Assembly (NCBI GenBank): GCA_964017185.1
Contig: OZ024879.1
Location: forward strand, 29,670,956-29,734,955
Direction of reading: 5' to 3'
From: Rugalucina vietnamica
Taxonomy: Eukaryota; Mollusca; Bivalvia; Lucinida; Lucinidae
Length of the DNA: 64,000 nucleotides
Shown piece by piece: positions 13,201 through 28,200 of the stretch (position 1 is its first letter; the number at the start of each line of letters is the position of its first letter). A program made the position numbers and the translations under genes. Below the pieces are notes generated by a model. That model was not told the DNA's origin and ran no database searches. It worked only from the letters and a program-made list of their open reading frames with translations.

Positions 13201-16200
13201 AACCTACTAACTCCGGAGCAAAAGAAAACCACCAGTTGGACCCCGGTGGGCCAAGCAACAGACAAGAAGCTCCGGCCCCAACCAACTAAAATGAATAGCT
13301 TTATGTCGGGGCCATCATAGAGTCTGACGCCCGACCCACCGGCGTGCAATTAAAGAAGGCAGCATAGTTATCAACCATAATTGGGTTAAAAACTAAGCAT
13401 GCAGACTGTCGCATAACATTCAAGTTATAACCTATACGTCTGTAACGTGTTATGATTTTTCTGAACTGAAAAGAAAAATCATTAATTCCTTTAAGTTTCT
13501 TAAATTTGTAAACCAAGTCACCATAAAATTCAGGTTCCGAAAGGCCCTCACTTAAAAGCGTCTTTAACCCAACATTATATTTGGAAATCAATTCATAGTG
13601 TCTACGATAAAATTTAGAAAATGTTTTTCGAAGTTTATGATACCGATAGCCCTGTTGGAGAAGTTTTGCCGTTAAACATTTATTACGAGCGTTGAAGTCT
13701 GTAACATGATTGCAGACTCTAGCAAACCTAATAAGTTGCGAAATGTATACACCATAAGAAGCACGACGAGGAACGTCACCATCCAAAAAAGGAAAATTTA
13801 CTATATCAAAATCAAAGTCATCGCGCTTATAAAGCCTACCTGGTTTATATGTTCAGCTCCAGTCCAGGTAAAACTACAGGTATCATTACAACACAACACC
13901 AGTAGAGGTGAATTATCCAGACTTAAACCACATGGATAGCATGATACATAAAGCCTACCTGGTTTATATGTTCAGCCCCAGTCCAGGTAAAACTACAGGT
14001 ATCATTACAACACAACACCAGTAGAGGTGAATTATCCAGACTTAAACCACATAGATAGCATGATACATAAAGCCTACCTGGTTTATATGTTCAGCTCCAG
14101 TCCAGGTAAATCTACAGGTATCATTACAACACAACACCTGTAGTGGTGAATTATCCAGACTTAAACCACATAGATAGCATGATACATAAAGCCTACCTGG
14201 TTTATATGTTCAGCTCCAGTCCAGGTAAAACTACAGGTATCGTTACAACACAACACCTGTAGAGGTGAATTATCTAGACTTAAACCACATAGATAGCATG
14301 ATACATAAAGCCTACCTGGTTTATATGTTCAGCTCCAGTCCAGGTAAAACTACAGGTATCGTTACAACACAACACCTGTAGTGGTGAATTATCTAGACTC
14401 GAACCAGGGGGATACAACATGCTCATCATGATGGCGCGGTCAACTTCTTGCGTGTCCTTGACCATCGAGACTTTCTTGATGGCGTCCATTAATGCCATGG
14501 CTGCTGGATAGGCTCGACCTCGGACAGCCTGCATGAACGGTGTACAGCCTTCGGCATTCCTGTGTGAATACAGCAAGACATATTCTCAATTTACAGATAT
14601 TTTACAGCATTATTTTTCCAAAACATTTTTGGTCTTTCGTAGCTTCTCACTTCTTCTCCAATGAAAAATGAGCCGCCTCGTGGGAAAACCAACAATCTGC
14701 ATAGGCGAAAACAAAGGCGCAGATCAGCTTCGCAGTAACCGCGAAGCTGATCAGCGCCTTTGTTTTCGCTACTCGGATAGTACAATTCCTCTTCTTCTTA
14801 AATCCGAAATTTCAAGCTTCTAGCTCTTTTCTGTGCTTGTACAGGCCGGTTTGTGTAGGACCTGTTCGAAAACCACATTGTTGGTTTTCCCACGAGGCGG
14901 CTCAAATGTATGATTTCAGTGGCTCTGTATCTTGTTTGTTTGTTTTTCTTCAATCTTCTATTGCTGTAGAGCAAGGTTTTGTGTGGTTCATTACATAAAA
15001 GCCTGAAGACAGGTTGACAGGCTGAAGATAACAAATATTTTAAGTAACTTAAAACTTTTTTTTTCTTTTTATTCTCTAAGAAAATGACATATCTACCTTG
15101 ATGATAATAAGTCCCTCAGGTGAGGTTTCAGCGCAGGGGAGTCACAGATCAGCTTGAGTATAAGTAGAGCTTGATTTGGCCTCTCTTTCTCTTCTATCTT
15201 GACTGGGGGCACAGTCAGCGTACTAAACTCGCCTAGGAGAGGGATTGAGGACTGGCCACTGGATGATTGTCTACTCAGACTTGGACGCTCTGAATCAGCT
15301 GCTGCAAGAAACATTAAATACATGAAAATGAAACCTACAATAAATGAGCCGCCTCATGGGAAAACCAACAATCTGCATAGGCGAAAACAAAGACGCAGAT
15401 CAGCTTCGCGGTAACCGCGAAGCTGATCAGCGCCTTTGTTTTCGCTACTCGGATAGTACAATTCCTCTTCTACTTAAATCCAAAATTTCAAGCTTCTAGC
15501 TCTTTTCTGTGCTTGTACAGGTCGGTTTGTGTCGGACCTGTTCGGAAACCACATTGTTGGTTTTCCCACGAGGTGGCTCAAATTTTATCAATCTGACTGT
15601 TGCAAAACCATTTTCCCTTCAATAATTATCACTTTTGCATATTACCTGGCTTAGGACATTGACCAAGGAGATTCAGTATCTAAGTCAACACTTCCCTAGA
15701 ACACTTCTAAATGTTGATGAATTATCGTTGGCTTGATTTGATAGGTGGATATGTTCATGGTAAACAATTAAGATCAGGCAGGGACAATCTGGTATCATAA
15801 CCAAATCGTCAAGAGGCATACTACCATTACATAGTAAAAAAGTTCTATCCCTTCATGATCATCATTTACTCCCATCGCATGCCCTTATGCTAGCTAACTT
15901 CTTACCCTGTCGTGTGACAGACTCATAACTAGGTGGGTCGGGTGGCCAAGTCAGTGTTGGTATAGCTATCCCAGGATCATCACGGTCTGGGTCTCTAACG
16001 TCAAGCCCACTCACAGCCCGGGCTGCTGAGGTCGCCCGCCTCATCATCTCACGCAGGTTTACACTGAAAATAACATAGAGTTAAGAAGAATAAAGATAAT
16101 CTTTATATCTGCATGTAAGAGAAAGTATTTTCCTGATAAGGTTTGCTTTTGAGTTCGATCCACACAATGTAAACACATTTCTAAAATCAATGTCATTAAT

Positions 16201-19200
16201 GTAATTTCGCTCTATGACGGATTTATAACTTCTTATGTGTTTTTTACAACATGTAATCATTGTGATATATATAAAGAAAATAATTTCATAAAATTTTCAA
16301 AGAAATTCCAAAAAACAATGGTCAAACTCATGGTTTCTCTATTTTATATTTGAGTTTGTACGTTCTATGTGACATACTATGAACTGCTTTCTTTCGAACA
16401 CTTTAATGCCATATTTTCAAGCCATCAAGTGCTAAAAGCATTTCAAGAGGCGTTTAATATACATGAATGAATGGTTTACCCCCTGCTAGTAGTATCTGAT
16501 GGAGAACTGACACTTCTAGACTGTATGGCTGTCAATGCATCGACTGCACTGCTGACGGCATTGATCGCCTCTAGCGTCGACGTAAAATTTGGACCCGTCC
16601 CCGGGGCGTTGGTCTCTGACTTCTCGCTGTCCTTGTTTGAGGTCGGAACACACATGGCAACCACAGTATGGAGGATGTTCCTGTTGCCATCACAATGCTC
16701 CTGCAGTAAATCTTGTACTGCCTTCTGATTGGCTGAAAATGTTTAATGTCAGGATGATAATGATTATCTACTATCTGATTGGCTGAAAAATTGTTGCTGC
16801 AGTAAATCCTGTACTACCTTCTGATTGGCACTAAACATGAAATGTCAGGCAGATGAATGAGTAAATGGTTCTGAGCACACATGACAATATATGCTGTTAA
16901 AACGATATGCTCTTTAAAACATGGACAACATATAAAATGTGTATAAAAATAAAAAAGCATACAAAAGCTAGAAAAAAAAAAATGCATGAATTCAGTTGTA
17001 GAAAAACTTGCCTTGACTATTTTGTTGTACCCAACAGTGAAATGAATTAAATGAAATTAACCAGTTGTCAAACACAGCACTTATGGCTTCAATGCAGGAG
17101 TGATTGAACACTATAAACACTTAGGAAGTATAAATTAAACTAAATATCTGAAACTCTAAACAGAAAAAAAAATATTTGAGCCACCACATGGGAAAACCAA
17201 CAATCTGCATAGGCGAAAACAAAGATGCAGATCAGCTTCACGGTAACCGCAAAGCTGATCAGCGCCTTTGTTTTCGCTACACGGATAACTTACAATCCCT
17301 CTTCTTCCTTCATCCAAATTTTAACACTTCTCGCTATTCTGTAACTGTACAGACTGGTTTGTGTTGGACCAGGTGAGAAACCCAGTGTTGCTCTTCTCAC
17401 GCACAGGCTCATAATTTTATACCTCCTTCCTGTTCATAAGAAGCCAGTATTGATTTCACCTTCTCCACGTCACATCTCAGTAGGTGGGGTATTAACATCT
17501 GATGCTCTACCGCCAACACAATAACCATAGCCTTGTTCTTTAGCGATGTAATGACGTTGTTTAAGTACTGGCATTTCATCCCGAGGCATCTGACAGGGGG
17601 TAGGTCCAGCCACATAGGGTCCCGGATACCCTCGGTGCAGTCTTTTGCAAGGGGATAAATCGCTCCGTTGCCATCTCGAAGCTGAACCAGGGATTCCTGC
17701 AAATATCAACATAATATTGTTTAGTGGTTTAACTTCCCCAGGCACCAGACTTGGGGGGGGAGTAGTCTAGTCACATTGGATCAGTCTTTGGCCAGTGGGT
17801 AAATACATGTAGCTCCGTTGCCATCACGTAGCTGAACCAGGAATTCCTCAAAATATTGATATGATATTGTTTGTCTTGTGGTTTAACATCCAAGTCAACA
17901 ACTTCAAAGTCATGTCTGGATGGAACCACTGCTTCCTGAGTATCATCATCAAGTACTATGGGCAGTTAATGTGTCTTGCTCAAAGTAAGAGACAAACCAG
18001 GGATGTCATTAAGAGCCGGCAGTCGGCAAAAATAGCTATGTACTTTTCATTTTTTCAAGATTTTAGCCGGCTACTTTTAACTGTTTAAACAATAATGAAT
18101 GGCAATTTTGCCTGTTTATCTGTAATTTCTGCCAGCTACTCAAAACCGTAGTGAAAACCCTGCAAACCAGCACCAGTGGGGTTTGAATAAGGTCACTACA
18201 ACAGTGTTCTCCAAAGTTTGTGAAACCTTGCAGGACACTCGTTCAGACTGAGTAAGATTTTCTGTCTGACCGAACCAGTTTCTGTCTGACCGGAAAAATA
18301 GGTGATTTCCCTAATATGCGTTCTCAACCCTCAAGGGGGATTGAGCTCTGAAAGGCAATGAAAAGATTATCAAATTTAAGAGCCCTTCAGCAAAATTATC
18401 TTCATTAAACAAGAACGCCGCGGAGGTCGATATCGCACCTGCATTGGGCAAAATAACCAAAAACGTGAAATATAGGTCAAGGGCACCAGTTCAAGGTGTG
18501 CTCTGAAAGGGTCAAGGACAATTACTATGCTAGGTTTCACACTTGCAGCTATCACAGGTGCAGAGAAAACCAAACTTTGACATAAAGATTAATAAAGTCA
18601 ATGGACCATGAAATATAGGTCAAGGTGTCAGCGGGTCAAGGTGTGTGCTTGAACGGTATGTCAAGGACAATTACTATGCAAGGTTTGAGACTCGCAGCTA
18701 TCACTGATGTCCAGAAAACTAAACTTCAACGTAAAATTTGCCAAATTCAGTGGACCGTGAAATATAGGTCAAGGTCAGCGAGTCAAGGTGTATGCTTGAA
18801 GGGTATGTCAAGGACAATAACTATGCAAGGTTTGAGACTCGCAGCTATCACTGATGTCCAGAAAACTAAACTTTGACGTTAAATCTGTCAAAGTCAGTGG
18901 ACCGTGAAATATAGGTCAAGGTCAGCAGGTCAAGGTGCGTGCTTGAAGGGTATGTCAAGTACAATTACTATGCAAGGTTTGAGACTCGCAGCTATCAATG
19001 ATTTCGAGAAAACCAAACTTTGACGTAAAATTTGTCAAAGTCAGTGGACCGTGAAATATGGGTCAAGGTCAGTGGGTCAAGAAGCGTGCTTCAAGGGTAT
19101 GTCAAGGACAATTACTATGCAAGGTTTGAGACTCACAGCTATCATTGATGTCGAGAAAACTAAACTTCGAAGTAAATGTTGACGGACGAACGGACGCACG

Positions 19201-22200
19201 AACGAACGGACGGATGGGCAAAAATTTGGACTCCTATATCGCACCCTGCTATAAGCAGGTGCGATAAAAAGGTGCATAAAGGTGCATGGTATGGGTACAA
19301 GTTGAATGGTTTATAATTATGGCGTCGTTTGTTTGTTTTTCTCTCTCATTTCTCCTATCCCGAGTCACCAAGAGAGTCTCAGTTCATCTGGAAGGCAACA
19401 CTGGCTCAGGCCTAAGAAACTGTTTGTTTGGTATTGCCCCAACCAAGGGTATCGCGTAATGGGTTATTCGGTCGCCATTTTCATTGTATTTTACAATGTT
19501 TTTTTTTTGTCAGAAGCTTAAACTTGTCAGACGTAAGCTTAAAATCAAGAAAGACGTGAGGTTGTCATGCCCAATATCAATATAGGGATCAACCATGGTT
19601 TTCAGTGTTCAAACATTCGATGGATCACGAGGAAGGTGTTTGAACACAAGGCCGCAGGCCGTGTGTTCAAACACCTTCCGAGTGATCCAGCGAATGTTTG
19701 AACACTGAAACAAACCATGGTTGATCGCTATTCTTGTATTTTCACTCTAATCCACTTAAAATCTCTTGAAAATGACATAAACAACGTAAAAACTCATCGA
19801 AAACCGCGGAGCTTCTTCGACGTCGGCCATTTTGTTTCTACGAAACACATGACGTCACGTCGCATTGACCAATGACGTCGGCCAAAACCCATGTTCAAAC
19901 GGCACATGAATTTCATGATTTGAACATGGGTTTTGCTGTTTGAACACAGCTTTCGACCAATCGAAAACGACTTCAAACAGCTATGCGCATAGATATCTAT
20001 GCAAGAATCCTCTTTCAAACATGAAAAACGAAAATCTTTGCCTACAAGCTGTCAACCCAATGCATTGATAAAGCGCATGCAGATGGTCGCTTGCTTTTGA
20101 TTGGTTGTCTTAATATATTCGGCCCAAAATCTAGTCTGGTTCACAATATTTTACATCGACAGATCGCATGTATTTTGCGATATAGTTGAAAACCAGTCAA
20201 AATAAAACCGGATAAAAAAAATGAACCAAAATGGTCAGTTTTGGGACGTTACGCTCTGAACAAATTTCGGGCCATTTCGACCAAAACATGGCGTCGGACA
20301 CAGTGTCTTACGTTCAGAAATTATTCATCTGCCCAGGGCGTTTTTTATCCGGCGGTCTGACGAGATACAATAGCTTTTTACACTGATGCAGTCAAGCCGA
20401 AAATAACTCACTAACAAATACATTTTGGATATTAATAACATTCCACTAGGACTATTTACATGCTTCAGAAGTGTAACATAGACTGACAAACTTCAAACTA
20501 TGGCTGCATTGGTCATCACCAATAAGAAGAATATAGTTACCTCTCCCGTGTTATGAAGACTGATATCACTGCGATGACAACCCATGAAGGCCTGTGCGTC
20601 TGTCGGGAAATGGGAGTCACGCTTTACCTTGCCAGTTCTCGTTAAAATTCTAATCATTAAGCTAAAGAAACATTACCAGGTGTGAGCAAAAGATGACATT
20701 ATTATCCAAAGTATTTCAACAGAAACATAAATTTACCTCTCCAGTATTATGTAGACTTATATCACTGCGATGACAACCCATGAAAGCCTGTGCGTCTGTC
20801 GGGAAATGGGAGTCGTGTTCTACCTTGGCGGTACTCAGGTTGTATATCATGTACCTTAACTTGACACCCGATCTGGCAATCACATGGATACCTGAAATTC
20901 AACAAAGAAACATATCTAAATGGTCTTAGGTTTTCATACATACAGATCATTACTAACCTTGGATTGCAATTATTTTCCATGAATACATATCTTGTCAAAT
21001 AAATTTCATGATTAAAATGATTAAATGAGCTGCATCATGAGAAAAACAAGTTTTTTCTATGTGAAAACGAAAGCGCAAAGTAATTTCACAGCTAATAAGG
21101 ACCAATGTGTTTGCTTCACTGATAATACAATCCCTCTCCTTTCAAAATTTCAAGCTTCTAGTCTTTATTTAAGACTGTACAAGCCAATTAGTGTCGGTCG
21201 TGGTCAGAAATCATGAAGACCAGTTTTCTCACATCGCAGCTCAAATGTTACTAATCAAATCTACTTTTGATGATTACACTCCCAAACACTCAGGGACTTT
21301 GGAAATATCTGATTATCAACTGACAAGTTTAACCAGAGGACCTATGGTCCTGTAAACGCTCACCTGAGATCTGCTGTATATACCAATAAAATATGTTTTA
21401 ATATTATAGAAAATAGTCCCAGTGTAGGGGCAGGGCCATTTTTTTTTTCTTCAGAATAATAAATTTCCTACAACTTTTTCACTTCAAATGACATTTTTAC
21501 AGTTTACCCTTTCAAATACATAGGCAACCCATGTTGACCTTGCCTTAAAATAGGTCAAGGTCTTCATAGGTTGGTTAATTGGGGTTTAACGTCCCACCAA
21601 CAGCTAAGGTCATACGGAGACGGGACCTCAGTTTATAGTCCCATCCGATGGACTGGAGAAGCCCGGGATCGAACCTGCGACCCCTGGTTTACAAGGTGAG
21701 TGACATAACCACTGCACCACGTAGGCTTCTAAGGTCATCATAGGGTCATGATTTATATATACACTGTAGTACTCGAGTCATTGATGCTTCATGCCAAGTT
21801 TCTTTGAAATCAGTAAACCAGTTCCAGTGAAGATTTTTGAAGGGTTTTACCATATATAGGCATGGCAGCCATCTTGGTCACGTGAGCTGGACTATTTATA
21901 TATGCATTGGTTCCCCTTTCCTATAGATGCTTCATATAAAATTTGTCTTTGATTGGCCAAACGGTTTCAGAGAAGAAGATCTTTAAATATTATTGTAATA
22001 TACATGTATATGTGAGGGCAGACCAACCCCTGGGGTCCAAATTTTTTTCAGAATCACATATCTTCAGTCCATTTGCCCATTTCCTGCAAGTTTTTCCTTT
22101 CAAATGACATTTTAACAATTTTCCCCATACAAATGCATGGGCAACCTATGTTGATTTTGCCACAAAATAGGTCAAGGTACTCCAGTCCCCGATGCTTCAT

Positions 22201-25200
22201 GCCAAGTTTCATTGAAATCGGTCCAGTGGTTCCGGAGAAGAAGAATTTTAAAGGTTTTTTATCATATATGGGCATGGCGGCCATCTTGATAATGTGACCT
22301 GAATTATTTATAAACACATTGATTCCCCCTTCCCATAGATGCTTCCTATAAAATTTGGCTTTGATTGGCCAAGTGGTTTCAGAGAAGATCTTTCAATATC
22401 ATTGTAATATACGTATATTGCCCTGGGGTGGGGGCAGACCAACCCCTGGGGTCCAAATTTTTTTCAGAATCACATATCTTCAGTCCATTTGCCCATTTCC
22501 TGCAAGTTTTCCCTTTCAAACGACATTTTAACAATTTTCCCCATTCAATTGCATAGGCAACCTATGTTGACCTTGCCGTAAAATAGGTCAAGGTCATCCA
22601 AAGGTCATAATTTAATAAAACATTGTAGTACTTCTGTCCCCAATGCTTCATGCCAAGTTTCATTGAAATCTGTCCAGTGGTTCCAGAGAAGAAGATTTTT
22701 GAAGGGTTTTTACCATATATGGGCATGGCCGCCATCTTGGTCATGTGACCTGGATTATTTATAAACACATTGGTTCCCCCTTCCCATAGAATATGCTTCA
22801 TATAAAATTTGGCTTTGATTGGCCAAGCGGTTTCAGAGAAGAAGATTGAAAAGTGTGGACGACGGACGGACGCCGGATCATGGCCATCCTGAGCTATAAA
22901 TGTTCAAAACTGAAAACAGACCAAACCAGATAGGAGATGACCTTCAAAGCCACAGAATTAGTTGAGTAAATGATTTTTGTGTCTGTTACACTCAAGTTTA
23001 CAACTCACCCTCACAGTCCACAGCCACTGCCAGAATCTGACCATTCTCAACAATCGTCACCTTCTTGGGCACTTTCTGGAAGCAGTCTGGGAGACGTGGG
23101 GCACTCATACTCTTGACCACCTGTAACTCATCTTTCCTTAGCAGACGACAGTCTTGAAGCAAAGCAGACGGGTCTTCCTTGGCGCCGTGGTCGGCACTGG
23201 CATCTTTTGCTTGAAATTTCACAGCTGCATATGCTCCATCCACCTGTGTGAAATATTGTTACAGTTTAAGAATTTGATATTTATAATTTTCTTTGCAGAC
23301 GGCAAACTTGTAGCAAAGCAGACGGACCTTCTTTAGATCTGCCATGCTCGGCATTGGCGTCTTTCACTTAAAACTTGATAGCTGTATATGCATCATCCAC
23401 CTATGATTACGAAAAATCTGTTAACTTTTAGAATAAGATATAATATATATCATTTCAGCAGGCCGCAGACTTGGAGCAAAGCAGATGGACAAACTATACA
23501 TCATGTGTGAAAAAATTACTGACCTTGACAACTTTTCTAACAGTTACAGTTTTGATATTTTCCACAAAGATGACATTCTTCAATTCTTTATAAGTTTTCT
23601 CAATTTCCTGTTATACTGAATATAATCAGGGATTGTTTCAATAACATTTGGCGTTTTCTCAAAATATTTGTATTGGATAACATCATAACAAACAAAATAC
23701 TAACTTTTAGAACTTTTCCAACTGGTACAGTTTTGATATCTTCCACAAAGATGACATTCTTCAGTGGCCAACTTTCTTCATCCTTAGGGGTCTTTTCAAA
23801 CTCCTTACTGGGCGTTGGTGCCTTTTTACGCTCTGGAGAAGAAGAGAAATAACATTGGTAAATAGAAAAGAACTTGAGATTTACCCTATAAAGACTTGTT
23901 TAATACATACACTAAGTGATACTGCAAAAGCTCTGCCAGAAATGGGTATTCTAAAAGAACATTAAATATATTTCCGAAATCAGAATAGCAGTTGATTTCA
24001 CAGTCATGGTAAAATATAACAAGAGGGCATTGATACTTTTTCCTAACACACCTTTTTTTATTCAGTTTAACATCCCTTTCAAGATTATTTCAACTCATAT
24101 GAGACGGGCCTATCAGTAGGTTAGCGCTCTTAACCACTCAGCCACTGGGGCCGCCCACATAATAATGCTTCATCTGGTGGTTAAAGTGTGGTGATAATTT
24201 GATGAAATTTTGACAAATGGCTAATAAAATACTCAAACTATACATAGGAAAGACAGACAAAAGTTTTGAAATTAACTTAGTTTTCTTACTTCTACTAGAC
24301 ATGGCAGGTCCACTGTGGTCACTACACGTTGATGAAGCCGGTGAAGGTGGAGGAGGCATGTCAGGTTTAGAGTCCAATGATGAATCTCTCTCTGGCTTAA
24401 CCTCAGGTCTACAACAGAAAATAATTGTACATAAGACCAATGCCAATAAACTAGCTTTGTTATTTCTGACTAAACCCCAGCCTGTGCATGAGAAAACCAA
24501 CAAGTTAGAGGCTGGAAATTTTGGATTTAGAAAGTAGAGGAATTGTACTATCCGTGTAGCAAAAACAAAGGCGCTGATCAGCTTTGCAGTTACTGGGAAG
24601 CTGATCTGCGTCTTTGTTTACACCAATGAAGATTGTTAGTTTTCCCATGCGGCGACTCACTCTATAACCATCCCCATTTGTAACAGAAACTAGATCAGAT
24701 AAAGGCTAAAAACTATATATAGATTTAGAACAACAAAACTTAATTTTGTTATATCAGTAAACAGTTAAAGTGGTTGGTCTGTACAGATGTGCCACTGATC
24801 TTCACCTTTATTTGAGCCGCATCGTGAGAAAACCGGATTTTTGCCTATGCGAAAACAAAGGCGCAGTAACTGCGAAGCTGATCAGCGCCTTTGTTTTCGC
24901 TACACGGACAGTACAATTTCTCTTCTTAAATCCGAAATTTCAAGCTTCTAGCCCGCTTCTATGACTGTACAGGTCGGTTTGTGTCAGACCTGGTCGGAAA
25001 ACCGAAGACCGGTTTTCTCGCGTCACGACTCATTTTAGACAGTTGTCACGACTCATAATCTAAGGTAAATCAAGTAAAATTGTTTTGTCACCAAAACAAA
25101 TCTATGAACTAAGCCTTTCACGAAGACACACATTTGCCTACTCATTCTCGAGAATTAACCTCCAGAAATATTTGAGTCTGTGTGCTTAAACTTAAAATCA

Positions 25201-28200
25201 ACTTACACAGGAGGTTTTATCTTGAAGCGGCACGTGTCATTGAGTGACCAGGCTGACTCGAGTAACTGTCCCACTTTAGGTATACCATCAACCGTGGTAA
25301 ATGCTACAGCTCCAGAGTGGAACATTGGGGAACTTCTTAGACAAACCTAGAAAAGGAGAAGGTCTCTTTTGAATAGAAATCTGCCTATAGAAATTTAAAA
25401 ATAAAAAATATAGCGGAAATGGAAAAAAATCTCTCCTAAACAATAGCTGGTCTGGTTCTTGAATTATCCCAAAATTTGTTTTCTTGGTTGATGATGTTCC
25501 TTTTTGAAAATTTTGGTTAAAAATATAATTCCCCCTATTAAACATACAGGAAACAGAAATATTTTTATGAAGATGTGTTCCCCCCCCCCCCCCACCCGAG
25601 ATCAACAAAATCCTTTTGCATGCACTTGTAAATCCTTTTGCATGCACTTGTATTTTACAAAAATGCATATCATATACAAATGACGCTCTTGATCTCTGTG
25701 GGGGAAGGCTGTCAAAATGCCAAAAAACTAAATTATGATACTAGCTCATCAAATACCTGATTTCAATAATTTTGTGCAAGCCTGTAGCTTGTTTATATAC
25801 ACATTCTTCCTTGCTGAAATTGGTTTAGTCATGTCAGGAAAAAGTCTATCTTCAGATTTTCAACCAAATAATCCATTATACATGTAATACAGGATTTCTT
25901 CGTTTTAGAAATTTAAGTATCTGTACTGATGTGTTTTAATTAAGCTTAAAGGTTTCTTTGCACCCAATTTGTGCTTTTATCTGTGAAGACTATTAAGAGG
26001 TATATCATAACGAAGCGTATTTGAGACAAGTCAAACTCTGCTTGGACAGGAGATTTTATTCTTTGCTAAACATAAAAATGTTCTCTGGGTCAGTTTTGTT
26101 GCCATAAAGCACAAACAATTAAGTTTTGATGTAGCATCCATGTATAAGGTGCATTTATCAGACACACAACTAAAAATCTTAGTACATGTATTGTATGTAT
26201 AATGTGTGTATTTATGATATACCTCAGTGAATAGGGTAGGTAATACAGGTTATGCTCAAAAGTTATGGACAATATAATTATTTACCAAAGGAATGCAATA
26301 TTTTTTTATTTACTTTTTATGAAAATGGGGCCACCTGCAACATCTTTTTATGTCCCAAATGTTATATTGGCATGTATTTGATGGATATGGTCGGAAATTT
26401 TGATATTCTGAATGAAAATTTTTTGTCAAAAAATTTACCCCTACCCTCAAACCAGAGGACCAATGGTCCTATAAACGCTCACCTGAAACCCGAGATATAT
26501 ACCAATACACTTGTTTGACTAGAATGGTACTATACATGTATATAACCCCAGGGCAACCCCTGGAGTCATTTTCTTTTTGAAAACATAAAACTTCAGTCCA
26601 TTTGCCAATTTACTGCAAGTTTTGCCCTTCAAATGACATTTAAACAATTTTCCCCATTCAAATGCATGGGCGACCTAAGTTGACCTTGCCATAAAATAGT
26701 TCAAGGTCATCCAAGGGTCACAATTTATATAAACTTTGTAGAGCTCCATTGCCTGATGCTTCATGCCAAGTTTCAAAATCAAAGGTCTTCTGGTTCTGGA
26801 GAAAAAGATTTTTAAAGGTTTTTGCTATTTATAGCCATGGCAGCCATCTTGGTCATGTGACCTTGACCATTTATATATACTTTCATTCCCACTTCCTAAC
26901 AATGCTCCTCATAAAGTTTGGCTTTGGTTGGCCAAGCAGTTTCAGAGAAGAAGATCTTTGAATATCACTGTAATATACATGTATATTGCCCCGGGGTGGG
27001 GGCAGACAGACCCCCGGGGTCCAAATTTTTTCAGAATCATAAATATTAAGTTCATTTGCCCATTTCCTGCAAGTTTTTCCCTACAAATGACATTTTAACA
27101 CTTTTCCCCATTCAAATGCATTAGCGACCTATGTTGACCTTGCCATAAAATAGGTCAAGGTCATCCCAGGGTCATGATTTATATAGACTTTGTAGAGCTC
27201 CAGTCACTGATGCTTCACACCAAGTTTCAAAATCATTGGCCTTCTTGTTCTGGAGAAGAAGATTTTTAAAGGTTTTTTTTCTATTTATAGCCATGGCGGC
27301 CATCTTGGTCATGTGACCTTGACCATTTATATAAACTTTCTTTCCCCCTTCCCAAGGAAGCTCCATATGAAGTTTGGCCTTGATTGGCCAAGCGGTTTCC
27401 GGGGAGAAGATGTTTCATTATTATGGAAATATACATGTATATAGCCCCGGGGCAGGGGTAGATAACCCCCCCCAGGGGCGAAAATTTTCCATTTACATTA
27501 ATCTTCTGTCCATTTGCCTATTCCCAGTAAGTTTTACCCATTAAATAGCATTTTACAATTTTTTCCCATTCAAATGCATTGGCGACCTAAGTTGACCTTG
27601 CCGTAAAAAAGGTCAAGGTCATCCTAGGGTCATGATTTATATAAACTATGATGGGCCCGCTTCCCCAATGCTACATACCAAGTTTCGTGGAAATCGGCCC
27701 ACTGGTTCTGGAGAAGAAGATTTTTAAAGGTTTTTGCTATTTATAGCCATGGCGGCCATCTTGGTCATGTGACCTGGACCATTTATATAAACTTTCGTTC
27801 CCCCTTCCTAAGGATGCTCCACATGAAGTTGGGCTTTGATTGGCCAAGCGGTTTTAGAGGAGAAGATCTTTGAAATTGTGAACGACGACGACGGACGACG
27901 ACGGACGACGGACGCCGGAGCATGGGTATACTATAAGCTCACCTGTGAGCCTTCAGCTCAGGTGAGCTAAAAACTGAAGCCATGGCAAGTACATGTAAAA
28001 TGTTCAAACAGAGTTTATTTTGTTGAGTGCACAAGACATCAGGCTTTCTGAAAAACACATGCTTACAGTCATAACTTTCGTATTTTTCAAGCTACAGGCT
28101 TTCAAAATATAGGCAAACTGAATGCTATTTAACACATGATCCTTAAGGAAATTGAAGCGACATGTGTCATTGAGTGACCAAGCTGAAAAATGATGCTGAT

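Noticed and set aside
25288..25668. 126-residue minus-strand frame crossing a poly-C run
   Set aside because: Overlaps UBR5 exon 11 in another frame and contains low-complexity poly-Gly; a shadow.
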